Assembly (NCBI GenBank): GCA_910575565.1
Contig: CAJTFL010000034.1
Location: forward strand, 1 to 37,659
DNA from: Lachnospiraceae bacterium
GTDB lineage: Bacteria; Bacillota; Clostridia; Lachnospirales; Lachnospiraceae
DNA length: 37,659 nt
Direction of reading: 5' to 3'
Part shown: positions 15,726-23,356 of the stretch, one piece after another
Layout: each line of letters starts with the position of its first letter
Position numbering within the stretch: position 1 is the first letter of the stretch
Notes under the pieces: model-generated
What the model saw: the letters and a program-made list of their open reading frames with translations, nothing else
Told to the model about the DNA's origin: nothing
The model's database searches: none
Made by a program: the position numbers and the translations under genes

Positions 15726-16160
15726 CTATCCCATTAAGTAAATGCGGAGCTGTTTAAAGGCCCTCCGCATTAAATTCGTTACCGCCGCCGGACTACAGCC
15801 AAACATGACGGCAATCTCCTGGCATTGATACCCCTCCCAGAAGCGGAGCCGTATCGCCTGCCGCTGGCGGTCAGTGAGGCGGCGCAGTCCAGCCGCTAAT
15901 TCCTCATTCTGAACCAGGTCGGTGAAGTCCTGGATTCCGCACAGTAGGGTAAAATCTCCTTCGGTGTCTATATAGCGTTCCTGAAACGTTAATTCCTCGC
16001 TCATGCTTTCCAGGGACTTGCAGTGATACCGATACTTCCGGTCAGAGTTGTCTATCAAGCGATCTTCCTCTTTTAAAATAGCGATCCAATATTCTTTGGA
16101 TACATCAATATTGCAATCGTGGGGGTAATACGAGTAAAAATTTTGTAGTTTGTCAATCAT
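15726..16160 (-). CDS. Second sigma-70 region 4 protein
   Basis: A 144-residue protein. The C-terminal region 4 helix-turn-helix is at about residues 85-140 (ELAAGLRRLTDRQRQAIRLR, then FWEGYQCQEIAVMFGCSPAAVTNLMRRAFKQL). The N-terminal half contains YYPHDCNIDVSKEYWIAIL, common in ICE-borne sigma-like proteins. I start at MIDKLQNFY, which has GGAGAAA about 6 nt upstream; the frame is open further upstream into the large hairpin but without coding character. It lies 165 bp upstream of the 56-residue gene. It is probably a transcription activator for the tnpW-recombinase end of the element. Confidence 0.8.
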   Translation of the reverse strand: MIDKLQNFYSYYPHDCNIDVSKEYWIAILKEEDRLIDNSDRKYRYHCKSLESMSEELTFQERYIDTEGDFTLLCGIQDFTDLVQNEELAAGLRRLTDRQRQAIRLRFWEGYQCQEIAVMFGCSPAAVTNLMRRAFKQLRIYLMG

Positions 16161-16235
16161 CGTCGCTTTCTCCATTCTGGTTTTTAATTGATAGGGAACA
16201 AACCAAAATGGAGGTGAGCGACATTGGAGAAAGCA

Positions 16236-16304
16236 AAAATTACGGCAATAGAATACCGCTGTCAGTTCATACAACTGACAGCGGTATTCTATTGCCGTAA
16301 TTTT
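16236..16304. repeat. Perfect 32-bp inverted repeat with 5-nt loop
   Basis: The left arm 16236-16267 (starting AAAATTACGGCAATAG) and right arm 16273-16304 (ending CTATTGCCGTAATTTT) are exact reverse complements around CATAC. Both outer ends run into A/T tracts, so in RNA it would be a very stable bidirectional terminator. It lies in a divergent promoter region (sigma-like gene leftward, XRE gene rightward) instead of after a gene. An imperfect second inverted repeat (GTCGCTTTCTCCATTCTGG at 16162-16180 against 16199-16221) lies beside it. Confidence 0.8.
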
Positions 16305-16345
16305 CCATTTTTGAATTGTATAATCAAATATTTTGCCTATATATA

Positions 16346-16472
16346 GGGGGCACGAAAGCCCCCTGATAGAAAAAGCATAGGCCCTCCTTAACAGATTGAA
16401 GGAAAAGGCTTATGCTGGCATAACAATATCCCCGCCACCCAATCCGTTTTTTTAAAATAGTGGGTGTCGGGG
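16346..16472. other. Run of three further hairpins upstream of the XRE gene
   Basis: In sequence these are GGGGGC-ACGAAA-GCCCCC (16346-16363); a long interrupted stem from AGCATAGGCC (16374) to TATGCT (16416); and CCCCGCCACCCA (16430-16441) pairing with TGGGTGTCGGGG (16461-16472) with one mismatch. No open reading frame covers them. They could form a structured 5' leader of the XRE gene or belong to the element's control region. Confidence 0.55.
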
Positions 16473-16562
16473 TATTCCGTTATCAATGGTAATATTTTAC
16501 CGTTAATACTTCATTTCGCAGTTTCTGCGGAAAATGTAGAATTATAGCCGGGAGGTGAACTG

Positions 16563-16928
16563 TTGGTGGCAAAAAATAAACGTAAAATTTTCTCGGTAAA
16601 CATTACCACTAAATTGGGGGAACGTATGAAATCAGCCCGTGAAAGCAGAGGATATACACGGGAACAGCTTTCGGAGCGCTCAGGTGTTAGCGAACGATAT
16701 ATTGTTGCTATTGAAAATGAAGGCAGTGTTCCCAAAATACCTGTACTGAATGATTTGCTTCGTGGGCTGGGTCTGTCAGCTAATTTCATTTTTTACCCGG
16801 AACAAGATATTGACGATCCACAATTAGATCATCTTATTCGTCTATTTTATGCTTGCGATGTGCGAGATCGCAAAGTGATTATAGACGTAGCTAATTCGTT
16901 AATAGACAACAGGGAACCCCAAAATTAA
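16563..16928 (+). CDS. XRE-family regulator
   Basis: A 121-residue DNA-binding protein. A Cro/C1 helix-turn-helix occupies about residues 17-72 (KLGERMKSARESRGYTREQL, then SERSGVSERYIVAIENEG), followed by a short C-terminal helix rich in Asp/Arg. GGGAGGTG lies 5 nt before a TTG and 8 nt before an in-frame GTG; either may be the start. It is the only rightward gene between the sigma-like genes and the leftward ABC operon, and it probably regulates the element's excision or transfer module. Confidence 0.75.
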   Translation: MVAKNKRKIFSVNITTKLGERMKSARESRGYTREQLSERSGVSERYIVAIENEGSVPKIPVLNDLLRGLGLSANFIFYPEQDIDDPQLDHLIRLFYACDVRDRKVIIDVANSLIDNREPQN

Positions 16929-16946
16929 GCTTTTGTGTGACGGTTA

Positions 16947-17072
16947 CTAATTGCAATAGCCTCTTTTCTGATAAAGATAAGCTATTCCCGTGGTAGCAAA
17001 TATTACATAGGCAACTATATAACCCATCACAATAGCGCCCAAAAAGAAAGAGCCGATAACCACATTTGTCAT
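16947..17072 (-). CDS. 41-residue putative membrane peptide
   Basis: An ATG ORF, MTNVVIGSFFLGAIVMGYIV, then AYVIFATTGIAYLYQKRGYCN, is mostly one long hydrophobic segment (about 4-32) with a basic C-terminus. No good ribosome binding site is visible. It begins 22 bp after the KTR-protein stop on the same strand, so it may be translated with it. The family is not recognised; it could be a leftover of a larger gene. Confidence 0.4.
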   Translation of the reverse strand: MTNVVIGSFFLGAIVMGYIVAYVIFATTGIAYLYQKRGYCN

Positions 17073-17094
17073 TTGCGGATTATCGGCCCTGCGT

Positions 17095-17289
17095 CTATGC
17101 GTCTGGCTCTTTAATAAGGGAGATATTTAGTTGTTTCGCATTAATCAGACTTTCTTGTTTACACTTGGGACAAAATAAAGGGAAATTTTTTAACTCTGTG
17201 TCAGCCCGGATTTTCAACCGAGTTTTATTTCCACATATGGGGCATAATATCCATTCGCTTAAATTTGCCTTTCTACATACCGCAATCAA
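17095..17289 (-). CDS. Cysteine-rich KTR domain protein
   Basis: A 64-residue protein with the zinc-ribbon pattern CPICGNKTRLKIR and CPKCKQE characteristic of the Cys_rich_KTR family carried by ICEs. The usual Met directly before SEWILCP is a TTA here. The available start is a TTG (17289) that overlaps the TGA of the permease gene, suggesting coupled translation. The reading frame ends at KEPDA with TAG, a few codons earlier than I recall for relatives. Its function is unknown, perhaps a small nucleic-acid or protein-binding factor. Confidence 0.75.
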   Translation of the reverse strand: MIAVCRKANLSEWILCPICGNKTRLKIRADTELKNFPLFCPKCKQESLINAKQLNISLIKEPDA

Positions 17290-17936
17290 TATTCTTTCCT
17301 CCTAAAGATAGCAACTGTTAAAGGATAGGATAGAGCAAAAGCCGATGATGAACAGACAAGCAAGATTGTTGCTTTAGATATGATATTCCATATAGTCATA
17401 TCTGAAACCACAACAATATTAGCAAAGGTAATTATTCCCATAGTAATACCTACTGCACACAAAAGACTAATTGCTAAGAATACGCCAGTTCTTTCTTCAC
17501 CGCCCAAATAAAAAAGTGGAAAGAAAATTGCTCCTGCAAAAAGGCTTATACTAATCCCCGTTGAAAACATCGTCAAAGCGTCAATACTTTGGCCAAATGG
17601 ACAGCCATGTAAGAGCCATGATAACCCCATTCCTACTCCTGCAAAAATTATTCCAACAATTAACCATATAAGCTGATTGATAAAATAGCTTTTTACAATG
17701 TCTGCTCTTTTCACTGGTGTGGTAAGTTTGTATTTTCCCCACTTTGAGATATATTCTTTTCCCATGCTTGCGATTGCATTCATTGAAAACCCAATCATTC
17801 CTAACAGCATATAGAAAAGCAAAAGCTGTTGGCTGACAACGACAATAACAAAAGCACCTAATAAAAACATAAAAATCGAAAAAATCTTTGCGCTTGAACG
17901 TACAGCATAAAAATTATTTTTAAGTAATCCTTTCAT
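17286..17936 (-). CDS. ABC-2 type permease
   Basis: A 216-residue integral membrane protein with about six hydrophobic segments (at roughly 17-36, 40-58, 90-112, 124-146, 150-175, 185-207). KLTTPVKRADIVKSYFINQL is a cytoplasmic loop typical of small ABC-2 permeases in GntR-ABC operons. Its ATG overlaps the stop of the ATPase gene (ATGA). With that ATPase it should form an exporter or a cell-envelope stress transporter of the YtrBC type; the substrate is unknown. Confidence 0.8.
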   Translation of the reverse strand: MKGLLKNNFYAVRSSAKIFSIFMFLLGAFVIVVVSQQLLLFYMLLGMIGFSMNAIASMGKEYISKWGKYKLTTPVKRADIVKSYFINQLIWLIVGIIFAGVGMGLSWLLHGCPFGQSIDALTMFSTGISISLFAGAIFFPLFYLGGEERTGVFLAISLLCAVGITMGIITFANIVVVSDMTIWNIISKATILLVCSSSAFALSYPLTVAIFRRKEY

Positions 17937-18799
17937 ACACGCTCCCCCTTTACAAGTAATAGCATAATTTCATCAACTGAAACATGATCTACAACAGCAT
18001 TTCGGTATTTGTGCTGTATTTCTTTTCCGTTGGATACTAATACATCAATTTGATAATCTCTTTTTCGATAGGCAAGTATATCGCCTGGATCTAATTCCAG
18101 GAATTGGCTTTCTTTACAGCGCATAACAGCAAAGTTATATACCAGATCATTTTTTGACGCAGCCATTATAAGTTTGCCATTATGAATGAAAGTAATATAA
18201 TCAGCAATCTTTTCCAAATCGCTTGTGATATGAGAAGATAAAAGAATAGAGTGATTCTCATCCTGCACAAATTCAAGGAATACATCCAGCATATCATCAC
18301 GCATAATGGGGTCTAATCCGCTTGTGGCCTCGTCTAAAATCAACAATTGTGGGTGATGTGACAGCGCTGCGGCAACAGCCAATTTCATAGTCATACCTCT
18401 GGAATAGGATTTGATTTTTTGGTTTGGCAACAATCTAAAATCATTCAAATATTTTTTAAACAATTCATTATCCCAGTTTGTGTAAAGCCCCTGCATAACA
18501 TTAGATAATTGCTCTGCCGTCCAATATGCCGGGAAATTGTCACCGTCGTATACCACACCTATTTTTTCTTTTAGTTCCGTATCCGTATCAGCTAATTCTT
18601 TTCCGAAAATTTTTATTGTTCCACTATCTTTAGAAATTGTATTCAATACACAGCCAATTGTTGTTGTTTTTCCGGCTCCGTTTTCACCAACAAATCCCAT
18701 AATGGAACCATAAGGAACAGAAAAAGATACATGATCCAAAGTAAAATTTGTTTTGGGAAATGTTTTACAAACTCGGTGCAGTTCTAAAATATTATCCAT
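17933..18799 (-). CDS. ABC transporter ATP-binding protein
   Basis: A 288-residue ATPase. Walker A is GENGAGKTTT (about 38-47), the signature loop is SYSRGMTMKL (family-typical SRGM), Walker B is LLILDEATSGLDP, and the switch His is in LLSSHI. It has the C-terminal extension seen in drug-type ABC ATPases. I start at the second ATG because GGAGG abuts the first with no spacing. The gene follows gntR by 1 bp and overlaps the permease, forming one tight operon. Confidence 0.9.
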   Translation of the reverse strand: MDNILELHRVCKTFPKTNFTLDHVSFSVPYGSIMGFVGENGAGKTTTIGCVLNTISKDSGTIKIFGKELADTDTELKEKIGVVYDGDNFPAYWTAEQLSNVMQGLYTNWDNELFKKYLNDFRLLPNQKIKSYSRGMTMKLAVAAALSHHPQLLILDEATSGLDPIMRDDMLDVFLEFVQDENHSILLSSHITSDLEKIADYITFIHNGKLIMAASKNDLVYNFAVMRCKESQFLELDPGDILAYRKRDYQIDVLVSNGKEIQHKYRNAVVDHVSVDEIMLLLVKGERV

Positions 18800-18800
18800 A

Positions 18801-19178
18801 CTATTCATCCTCCTGATAAAATAAGGTTAGCAGTTCTATCAGTTTTGCAAGAGGAATATTGCTTAACCGTCCAATTTCTGCGGCTGTTTGTAAGTGTTCC
18901 TCTGCTAATCGCTGTTGTTCTTCTTGGTAAAACTCTTTATTTTGTGCTGATACAAAACTCCCCCTGCCAACGGTAGTTTCGATAAATCCATCTCTTTGCA
19001 AATCTTCATAAGCCTTTTGAACGGTAATAACGCTGACATGAATTGATTTAGCCAATGCACGCATGGAAGGAATCGCTTCCCCTGCTTGTAATTCTCCACT
19101 CATTATCATCGCTTTGATTTGTGAAGTGATTTGTTCATAGATCGGCTTGTTGGCATTGTTGCTGATTATGATTTCCAT
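18801..19178 (-). CDS. GntR/YtrA-family transcriptional regulator
   Basis: A 125-residue repressor with an N-terminal GntR winged helix (about 10-72: KPIYEQITSQIKAMIMSGEL, QAGEAIPSMRALAKSIHVSV) and a short C-terminal dimerisation helix, as in the YtrA subfamily. These regulators control the ABC operons they head and respond to cell-wall-active compounds. GAGGAGGTGAACA precedes the ATG. A consensus promoter with nested palindromes lies just upstream and is probably its own operator. Confidence 0.9.
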   Translation of the reverse strand: MEIIISNNANKPIYEQITSQIKAMIMSGELQAGEAIPSMRALAKSIHVSVITVQKAYEDLQRDGFIETTVGRGSFVSAQNKEFYQEEQQRLAEEHLQTAAEIGRLSNIPLAKLIELLTLFYQEDE

Positions 19179-19191
19179 TGTTCACCTCCTC

Positions 19192-19246
19192 TTATAATGT
19201 GCTTATTGTACCAGTACATTATAATCTTTCTAGGTGCCAGTGTCAA
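19192..19246 (-). promoter_or_regulatory. Consensus promoter and GntR operator
   Basis: On the - strand TTGACA (19241-19246) and TATAAT (19218-19223) are separated by exactly 17 bp. Directly downstream lies TGTAC-TG-GTACA (19207-19218), nested inside the larger palindrome formed by TTATAATGT (19192-19200) and ACATTATAA (19216-19224). This fits autorepression by the GntR protein, which would occlude the -10 box and start site. Confidence 0.75.
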
Positions 19247-19266
19247 CCATAAAATAAAACTACTGT

Positions 19267-19416
19267 GTTATAGGAACAAAATTTTTATCGGAACAAGTTA
19301 CAAGAATCCTTGAAAATACAAGGATACAGCGGTAAAAAGTTCCGATAAAAATTCAACTATGCCAGGAAATTGTGTACGGGAATAAATTTCAAATTCCCCA
19401 AAAGTTCCTATAAAAA
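19267..19416. repeat. RIT inverted arm, left
   Basis: The four boxes are GTTATAGGAAC (19267-19277), TTTTTATCGGAAC (19282-19294), GTTCCGATAAAAA (19339-19351) and GTTCCTATAAAAA (19404-19416). Boxes 2 and 3 are exact inverse copies, and boxes 1 and 4 nearly so, so the arm is itself a palindrome of recombinase-size sites. The order and spacing are mirrored in the right arm. Confidence 0.8.
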
Positions 19417-19421
19417 TACAG

Positions 19422-20471
19422 CTATTTTAACCCAGTCAATTTCTTGAGAGTTTCTTCGTCAGTTACAGTATATCTCGCAGAATTTAGCTTGGAGTAGAGC
19501 GGATTGTCCTGCGGCGTAGCTGCTTCAATAGCCTTACGCTTATGCTCAGTATCTGCATGGGCATAAATTTGAGTGGTTTCAAGCTGCGAGTGTCCAAGCC
19601 ATTGGGATACAAGTGTCAAATCCATGCCTTCTTGATATAAATGCATCGCGCGGCTATGACGCAATAAATGCGGATATACGTTGGAGGGAACTTCAGGACA
19701 AACACGCCGGGCCTGTTCGCCATATTTTTGGAGTACATATCTAATTCGTCTGTCAGAAAGACGTTGCTTGTTGCCATGAATTACTGAATAGAATAATGGC
19801 GCATCAACATTTTGAGCAGTATCCTTATGGAATACGGACAAATATTTTTTTAAATGTTGAGCTGTTTTTTCCATTAATGGCACAACACGGGTTTTTCGTC
19901 CCTTTCCAAACAGCGTAACTTTGGGTAACTGGCCTAACTGCAAATCCCCCAGCTTTAAGTTAAGTACCTCTTGAACCCGTGCGCCAGTATCATACAAAAG
20001 CATAATAAAAAATCTATCGCGCAGTCCTTTTGGTGTATTAATGTCTGGCTGCTCAATAATCGCGGTAATCGCCCTCATGCTCATATAATCTACCATAATC
20101 GTGTTGTCAGGCTTCTTGAATGGAACCTTCTTCAACTTATTGAGATTAGCGATTAACGTTATGTCATGATCGGCTGCATAGTCCATAAAAGCACGGATTG
20201 CAGCAAATCTGGCATTGCGTGTAGAAATAGAGCACCCCTTTTCCAATTCGAGATGTTCAAGAAACGAAAAAATAACATCGGCAGTCAGATGTTCAAAAGA
20301 GAGGCTGCCTAGCGGTATCTGTTCGCGCTCTTTCACATAGTCCAGAAGTTCTTCTAAGGCTTTTCGGTATGAAAGGATTGTGTTGTGGCTAACATTGCGT
20401 TGCTTGGGCAGGTAGGTTTTCAGGTAGTCGTATAACAGTGGAAATAGTGAACTTTCTCCAGTCTTCATCAT
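19422..20471 (-). CDS. RIT tyrosine recombinase C
   Basis: A 349-residue tyrosine recombinase, third gene of the trio. It has an N-terminal SAM-like domain (about 10-115) and a catalytic domain with a complete active site: R165 in YDTGARVQEVL, K190 in FGKGRKTR, H268 and R271 in YPHLLRHSRA, H294 in WLGHSQLETT, and nucleophile Y303 in QIYAH. It is the only one of the three with all consensus residues. Its ATG overlaps the stop of recombinase B by 4 bp. The stop codon lies only 5 bp from the left arm. Confidence 0.85.
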   Translation of the reverse strand: MMKTGESSLFPLLYDYLKTYLPKQRNVSHNTILSYRKALEELLDYVKEREQIPLGSLSFEHLTADVIFSFLEHLELEKGCSISTRNARFAAIRAFMDYAADHDITLIANLNKLKKVPFKKPDNTIMVDYMSMRAITAIIEQPDINTPKGLRDRFFIMLLYDTGARVQEVLNLKLGDLQLGQLPKVTLFGKGRKTRVVPLMEKTAQHLKKYLSVFHKDTAQNVDAPLFYSVIHGNKQRLSDRRIRYVLQKYGEQARRVCPEVPSNVYPHLLRHSRAMHLYQEGMDLTLVSQWLGHSQLETTQIYAHADTEHKRKAIEAATPQDNPLYSKLNSARYTVTDEETLKKLTGLK

Positions 20472-21424
20472 TCCGTCACCTCCGGGAACATCGCGTTAAA
20501 TTTATCCCAATCAATAGCGGAAGACTTGATGATGTTTTCCGGCAGGATATGGATGTAGTATGCCGTTTCGGACAAGCTGCCATGCCCCATATATTCACGA
20601 AGGAATGGGAGCATGGCCATTAAATTTTCTCCATTATTGAGCCAGCGGTTCAGACAAGCCGAAGCGAATCGATGCCTGAGATCATACACACGAACTTTCC
20701 CTGGATACTTCCCCGCCAGTTCTGCATGGGACCAAGCCCTGTTGAATGCGGAATACAAGGTTTCCGTTGTCAACGCCCCACCATTTGCAGATGGAAAGAA
20801 GTATGGATTTTCACAGCAAAAAAGCCTTCGCCGCTGTTCATATTTGCGTGCAAAAATAAGCATATCATCCGACATGACAACAATACGTTCTTTGTTCCGC
20901 TTAGTATGCGTAATGAGGATTTCGCCAGTTTCTAAATGGATGTTTTCCGCCAATAGCTCCCGGCCTTCATTTGGGCGCAGGCCACAGGTATAGATCAGGC
21001 GGTACAAGGCAGGGGCAATTTCATTCAGAAAAGGTTCCTTTTTTGTGGGTGGCAGTTGGTCAATGGCCCTGAAAAGAGCCGACAACTCCATGTCAGTAAA
21101 AAGGTAAGCAGTTGCCCTGCTTTTAAGCGGGGCATATTTTTCTGGCAGGATATATGCTTCTTCTCCAATAGCACACAGGTATCTTGCAAACTGCCGCATG
21201 GATGCAACCCGTTGGGCAGTATTGTAGCTGGAAACCACAGCATCATTAATCCAGTCGAGAACAAGTTCGCGGGACAGTTTTGTTTGTGTTGGATGCTTTT
21301 CCATGCACCAGCAATCAAATTTTATGAAATGCCGGAGGTAGGTTTCTCTTTTATAACCACGTGCGGTGCGATAGTCCAGAAAATTTGAAATCCGTTCTCC
21401 GAATACGCTTGAAAATTTTATCAT
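20468..21424 (-). CDS. RIT tyrosine recombinase B
   Basis: A 318-residue tyrosine recombinase, second gene of the trio. Visible active-site residues are R150 in TCGLRPNEGREL, R250 in YDLRHRFA, H281 in YMGHGSLSET, and Tyr289/290 in AYYIH. The first His of the H-x-x-R box is Tyr247, a substitution tolerated in some families. The N-terminal domain (1-105) is the usual core-binding fold. It overlaps both neighbours by 4 bp (ATGA), so the three proteins are probably made in fixed ratio and work as a complex. Confidence 0.85.
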   Translation of the reverse strand: MIKFSSVFGERISNFLDYRTARGYKRETYLRHFIKFDCWCMEKHPTQTKLSRELVLDWINDAVVSSYNTAQRVASMRQFARYLCAIGEEAYILPEKYAPLKSRATAYLFTDMELSALFRAIDQLPPTKKEPFLNEIAPALYRLIYTCGLRPNEGRELLAENIHLETGEILITHTKRNKERIVVMSDDMLIFARKYEQRRRLFCCENPYFFPSANGGALTTETLYSAFNRAWSHAELAGKYPGKVRVYDLRHRFASACLNRWLNNGENLMAMLPFLREYMGHGSLSETAYYIHILPENIIKSSAIDWDKFNAMFPEVTE

Positions 21425-22656
21425 TGAGGCTCACCGCCTTCCGGCTCAATTCCCGCAAAGGTTAATGCACACATTTTAAGATGTTCCATATCCGCAGCAA
21501 GATAGGGCTTTGTTGAGTTGACGTTTTTGTCCCCGAATACCTGAGCGACATCATAGACAGAGATTCCGTTTGTCACCATAGACGTGCCAAGCGCACGGCG
21601 TAGATTATGGAACCGGGTACTTGCCGGCAGGCTGGCAGCGGTACAGCAGTCCCTATAAATTTCTCCTACTGTCACTGCGGCAGCAAGCCTTTTGTGCGGC
21701 GCATTGATACGGAGAAAAATTTCATTGTCCGCTGTATGTGGCCGGGCATTAAGAATGTAATCTTTCAGGGCTTCCCCCACATCCTGTGTTAATGGCAGAT
21801 GCACCGGATAGGAGGTTTTGGACTGCACAATGCGGATTTCACCCCGAAGCCAGTCTATATCTTCCAGCTTCAGAGCTATCACATCACAGGCCCGCAGGCC
21901 GAGGACAGTCCCCAGCATCATAATCGCGTAGTCACGTTTTCCTTTGACCGTTGAACGGTCGATTGCGTCCAGCAGCTTAGCTATATCTGATTTTGGAAGA
22001 ACCGGGAACACCCTTTTTTCCCGCTGCACCGAAAAGGAAAACAATGCTGAATAATCATCGTTCACCTGCCCGGTCATATGGAGGAAAGCGTACAGTTTCT
22101 TCAAATACAGACGTACATTGTGGATGGTACCCGGCGCATAGTGTTCTGAACAGAACAGAAGAAATTTCTGGATATGTATGGCTCCGACACCTGACATATC
22201 TTTGAATCCCCGGTCTTCCAGCCAAGCAAAGTATTTGTATGCCACCCATCGTATGTCACAGCGGGTATTAGGATGAAAATCCCCTGCTATAAATTCCTCT
22301 GCAATCTGCTTGAATGTTGGTGTCAGTTCCTGCCTGGCTCCACGGAGCGTACTTGACAGGGCATCAATCCGTCCTGTGCAGACATAGCTGACGAAACGGT
22401 CGATTTCACGTTTTGTTCGCTCATAATGTTTTTTCTGCATAGTACCCCTGAAATATCTGTCATCAATCTCTCTCAAATAACGATTGATGACAGACTGGTC
22501 AAAATACACCATGCCTTCGTTCAGATGCTGCCGGATCATAAGATCCGCCCGTCGTATAAGCAACAGCTTTGTGGTGATACTGTACCCTGTCTGCATCAGG
22601 GCAGCCTCGTAGCTTTCCAGCAGTCCTTCAACTGGTACTTTTTCTCTTGTTATCAC
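21421..22656 (-). CDS. RIT tyrosine recombinase A
   Basis: A 411-residue tyrosine recombinase and the longest of the trio, with an extra N-terminal segment of about 110 residues before the core-binding domain. R255 (LGLRACDVIAL), K280, H350 and R353 (FHNLRRALG) and Y385 (STKPYLAAD) are present. The usual GH is G-D (Asp376 in VFGDKNVN). The start is GTG with GAGGAGG 10 nt upstream. It is the first gene of the operon, whose promoter must lie in or near the right arm. Confidence 0.85.
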   Translation of the reverse strand: MITREKVPVEGLLESYEAALMQTGYSITTKLLLIRRADLMIRQHLNEGMVYFDQSVINRYLREIDDRYFRGTMQKKHYERTKREIDRFVSYVCTGRIDALSSTLRGARQELTPTFKQIAEEFIAGDFHPNTRCDIRWVAYKYFAWLEDRGFKDMSGVGAIHIQKFLLFCSEHYAPGTIHNVRLYLKKLYAFLHMTGQVNDDYSALFSFSVQREKRVFPVLPKSDIAKLLDAIDRSTVKGKRDYAIMMLGTVLGLRACDVIALKLEDIDWLRGEIRIVQSKTSYPVHLPLTQDVGEALKDYILNARPHTADNEIFLRINAPHKRLAAAVTVGEIYRDCCTAASLPASTRFHNLRRALGTSMVTNGISVYDVAQVFGDKNVNSTKPYLAADMEHLKMCALTFAGIEPEGGEPQ

Positions 22657-22734
22657 AATAAGTAGTCCTCCTCATATAGTAGTCAGGGATGTCCCTGCTT
22701 CCTATAGCATATCGAACAATGATTATTGTGCCAA

Positions 22735-22884
22735 TTTTTATAGGAACTTTTTCTAAATCAGAAATTTTTCCTCCCATCCAATTCTCTTGCACGGATATAT
22801 TTTTATCGGAACTTTTTACCGCATTATCCTTGTGATTACAATGGTTTTTGCGGCTTGTTCCGATAAAAATTTTATTCCTATAAC
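22735..22884. repeat. RIT inverted arm, right
   Basis: The mirror image of the left arm: TTTTTATAGGAAC (22735-22747), TTTTTATCGGAAC (22800-22812), GTTCCGATAAAAA (22857-22869) and a box ending CCTATAAC (22875-22884). The total length is 150 bp and the inner-box span 70 bp, exactly as on the left, while intervening bases have diverged. Conservation is therefore concentrated at presumed protein-binding sites. Confidence 0.8.
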
Positions 22885-23097
22885 CTACGTTATGGGAACA
22901 TTCTATAAACCTACACGCTCTTAACTTAATCACGCTTTCCTTACCCTATATAATAATAAGATTCTTGTGCTAAGTAAAAAATTCCCTAAATCAAAACAGA
23001 CTCTATACTTCCATTTTGATTGCATCGTCAATAGTAGCTTCGATGATGGGCGCTACCTTGTTCAATTAATTATCTAAAATAATTCTTGTGGAACAAC
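22885..23097. other. Flank between the RIT element and the TCS operon
   Basis: There is no gene. On the - strand a 20-codon frame, beginning with TTG near 23066 and ending at a TAG near 23006, reads NKVAPIIEATIDDAIKMEV. This looks like the C-terminal tail of a lost protein. The words ATTCTTGTG recur at about 22963 and 23083. Nothing more can be supported. Confidence 0.35.
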
Positions 23098-23126
23098 TTG
23101 AATTTATTCGGCTAACCGTATATAAT
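23098..23126 (+). promoter_or_regulatory. Promoter of the HTH-TCS operon
   Basis: TTGAAT (23098-23103) and TATAAT (23121-23126) with a 17 bp spacer, 35 bp before the ATG of the HTH gene. No obvious direct repeats for the response regulator are visible beside it. Confidence 0.7.
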
Positions 23127-23161
23127 TATAACAATTAAGCTTATGGAAAGGAAGAGTGAAA

Positions 23162-23356
23162 ATGTTAGAATATATTTCTGCCCCAGAAGCAGCGAAAAAA
23201 TGGGGCATTTCAGAAAGACGGGTGCAAAAGCTATGTGAAGAAAACCGCATACCCGGCATAGCAAAGTTTAGTCGTATGTGGTTGATACCAAAGGACGCAG
23301 AGAAGCCTATGGATAAAAGGAAAAAGCGAAAAGGCGGTGCAGACAATGAAAAGTAA
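23162..23356 (+). CDS. Small HTH (MerR/excisionase-type) protein
   Basis: A 64-residue protein whose first half is a helix-turn-helix (MLEYISAPEAAKKWGISERR, VQKLCEENRIPG), followed by a WLIP strand and a Lys-rich tail. AAAGGAAG precedes the ATG. Such proteins often head two-component or transporter operons on Clostridia ICEs. Its 3' end overlaps the response regulator start by 11 bp, so the two are coupled. It probably regulates the operon; it is not next to an integrase, so excisionase activity is unlikely. Confidence 0.7.
   Translation: MLEYISAPEAAKKWGISERRVQKLCEENRIPGIAKFSRMWLIPKDAEKPMDKRKKRKGGADNEK

Larger units (their letters stand above)
19267..22884 (-). mobile_element. RIT (recombinase-in-trio) element, 3.6 kb
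   Basis: Three overlapping tyrosine recombinase genes on one strand are enclosed by two 150 bp inverted arms (19267-19416 and 22735-22884). Each arm carries the same four boxes at the same spacing. This matches the definition of RIT elements. No other gene is inside. It sits between the GntR-ABC operon promoter and the two-component operon; no clear target duplication could be identified. Confidence 0.8.
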
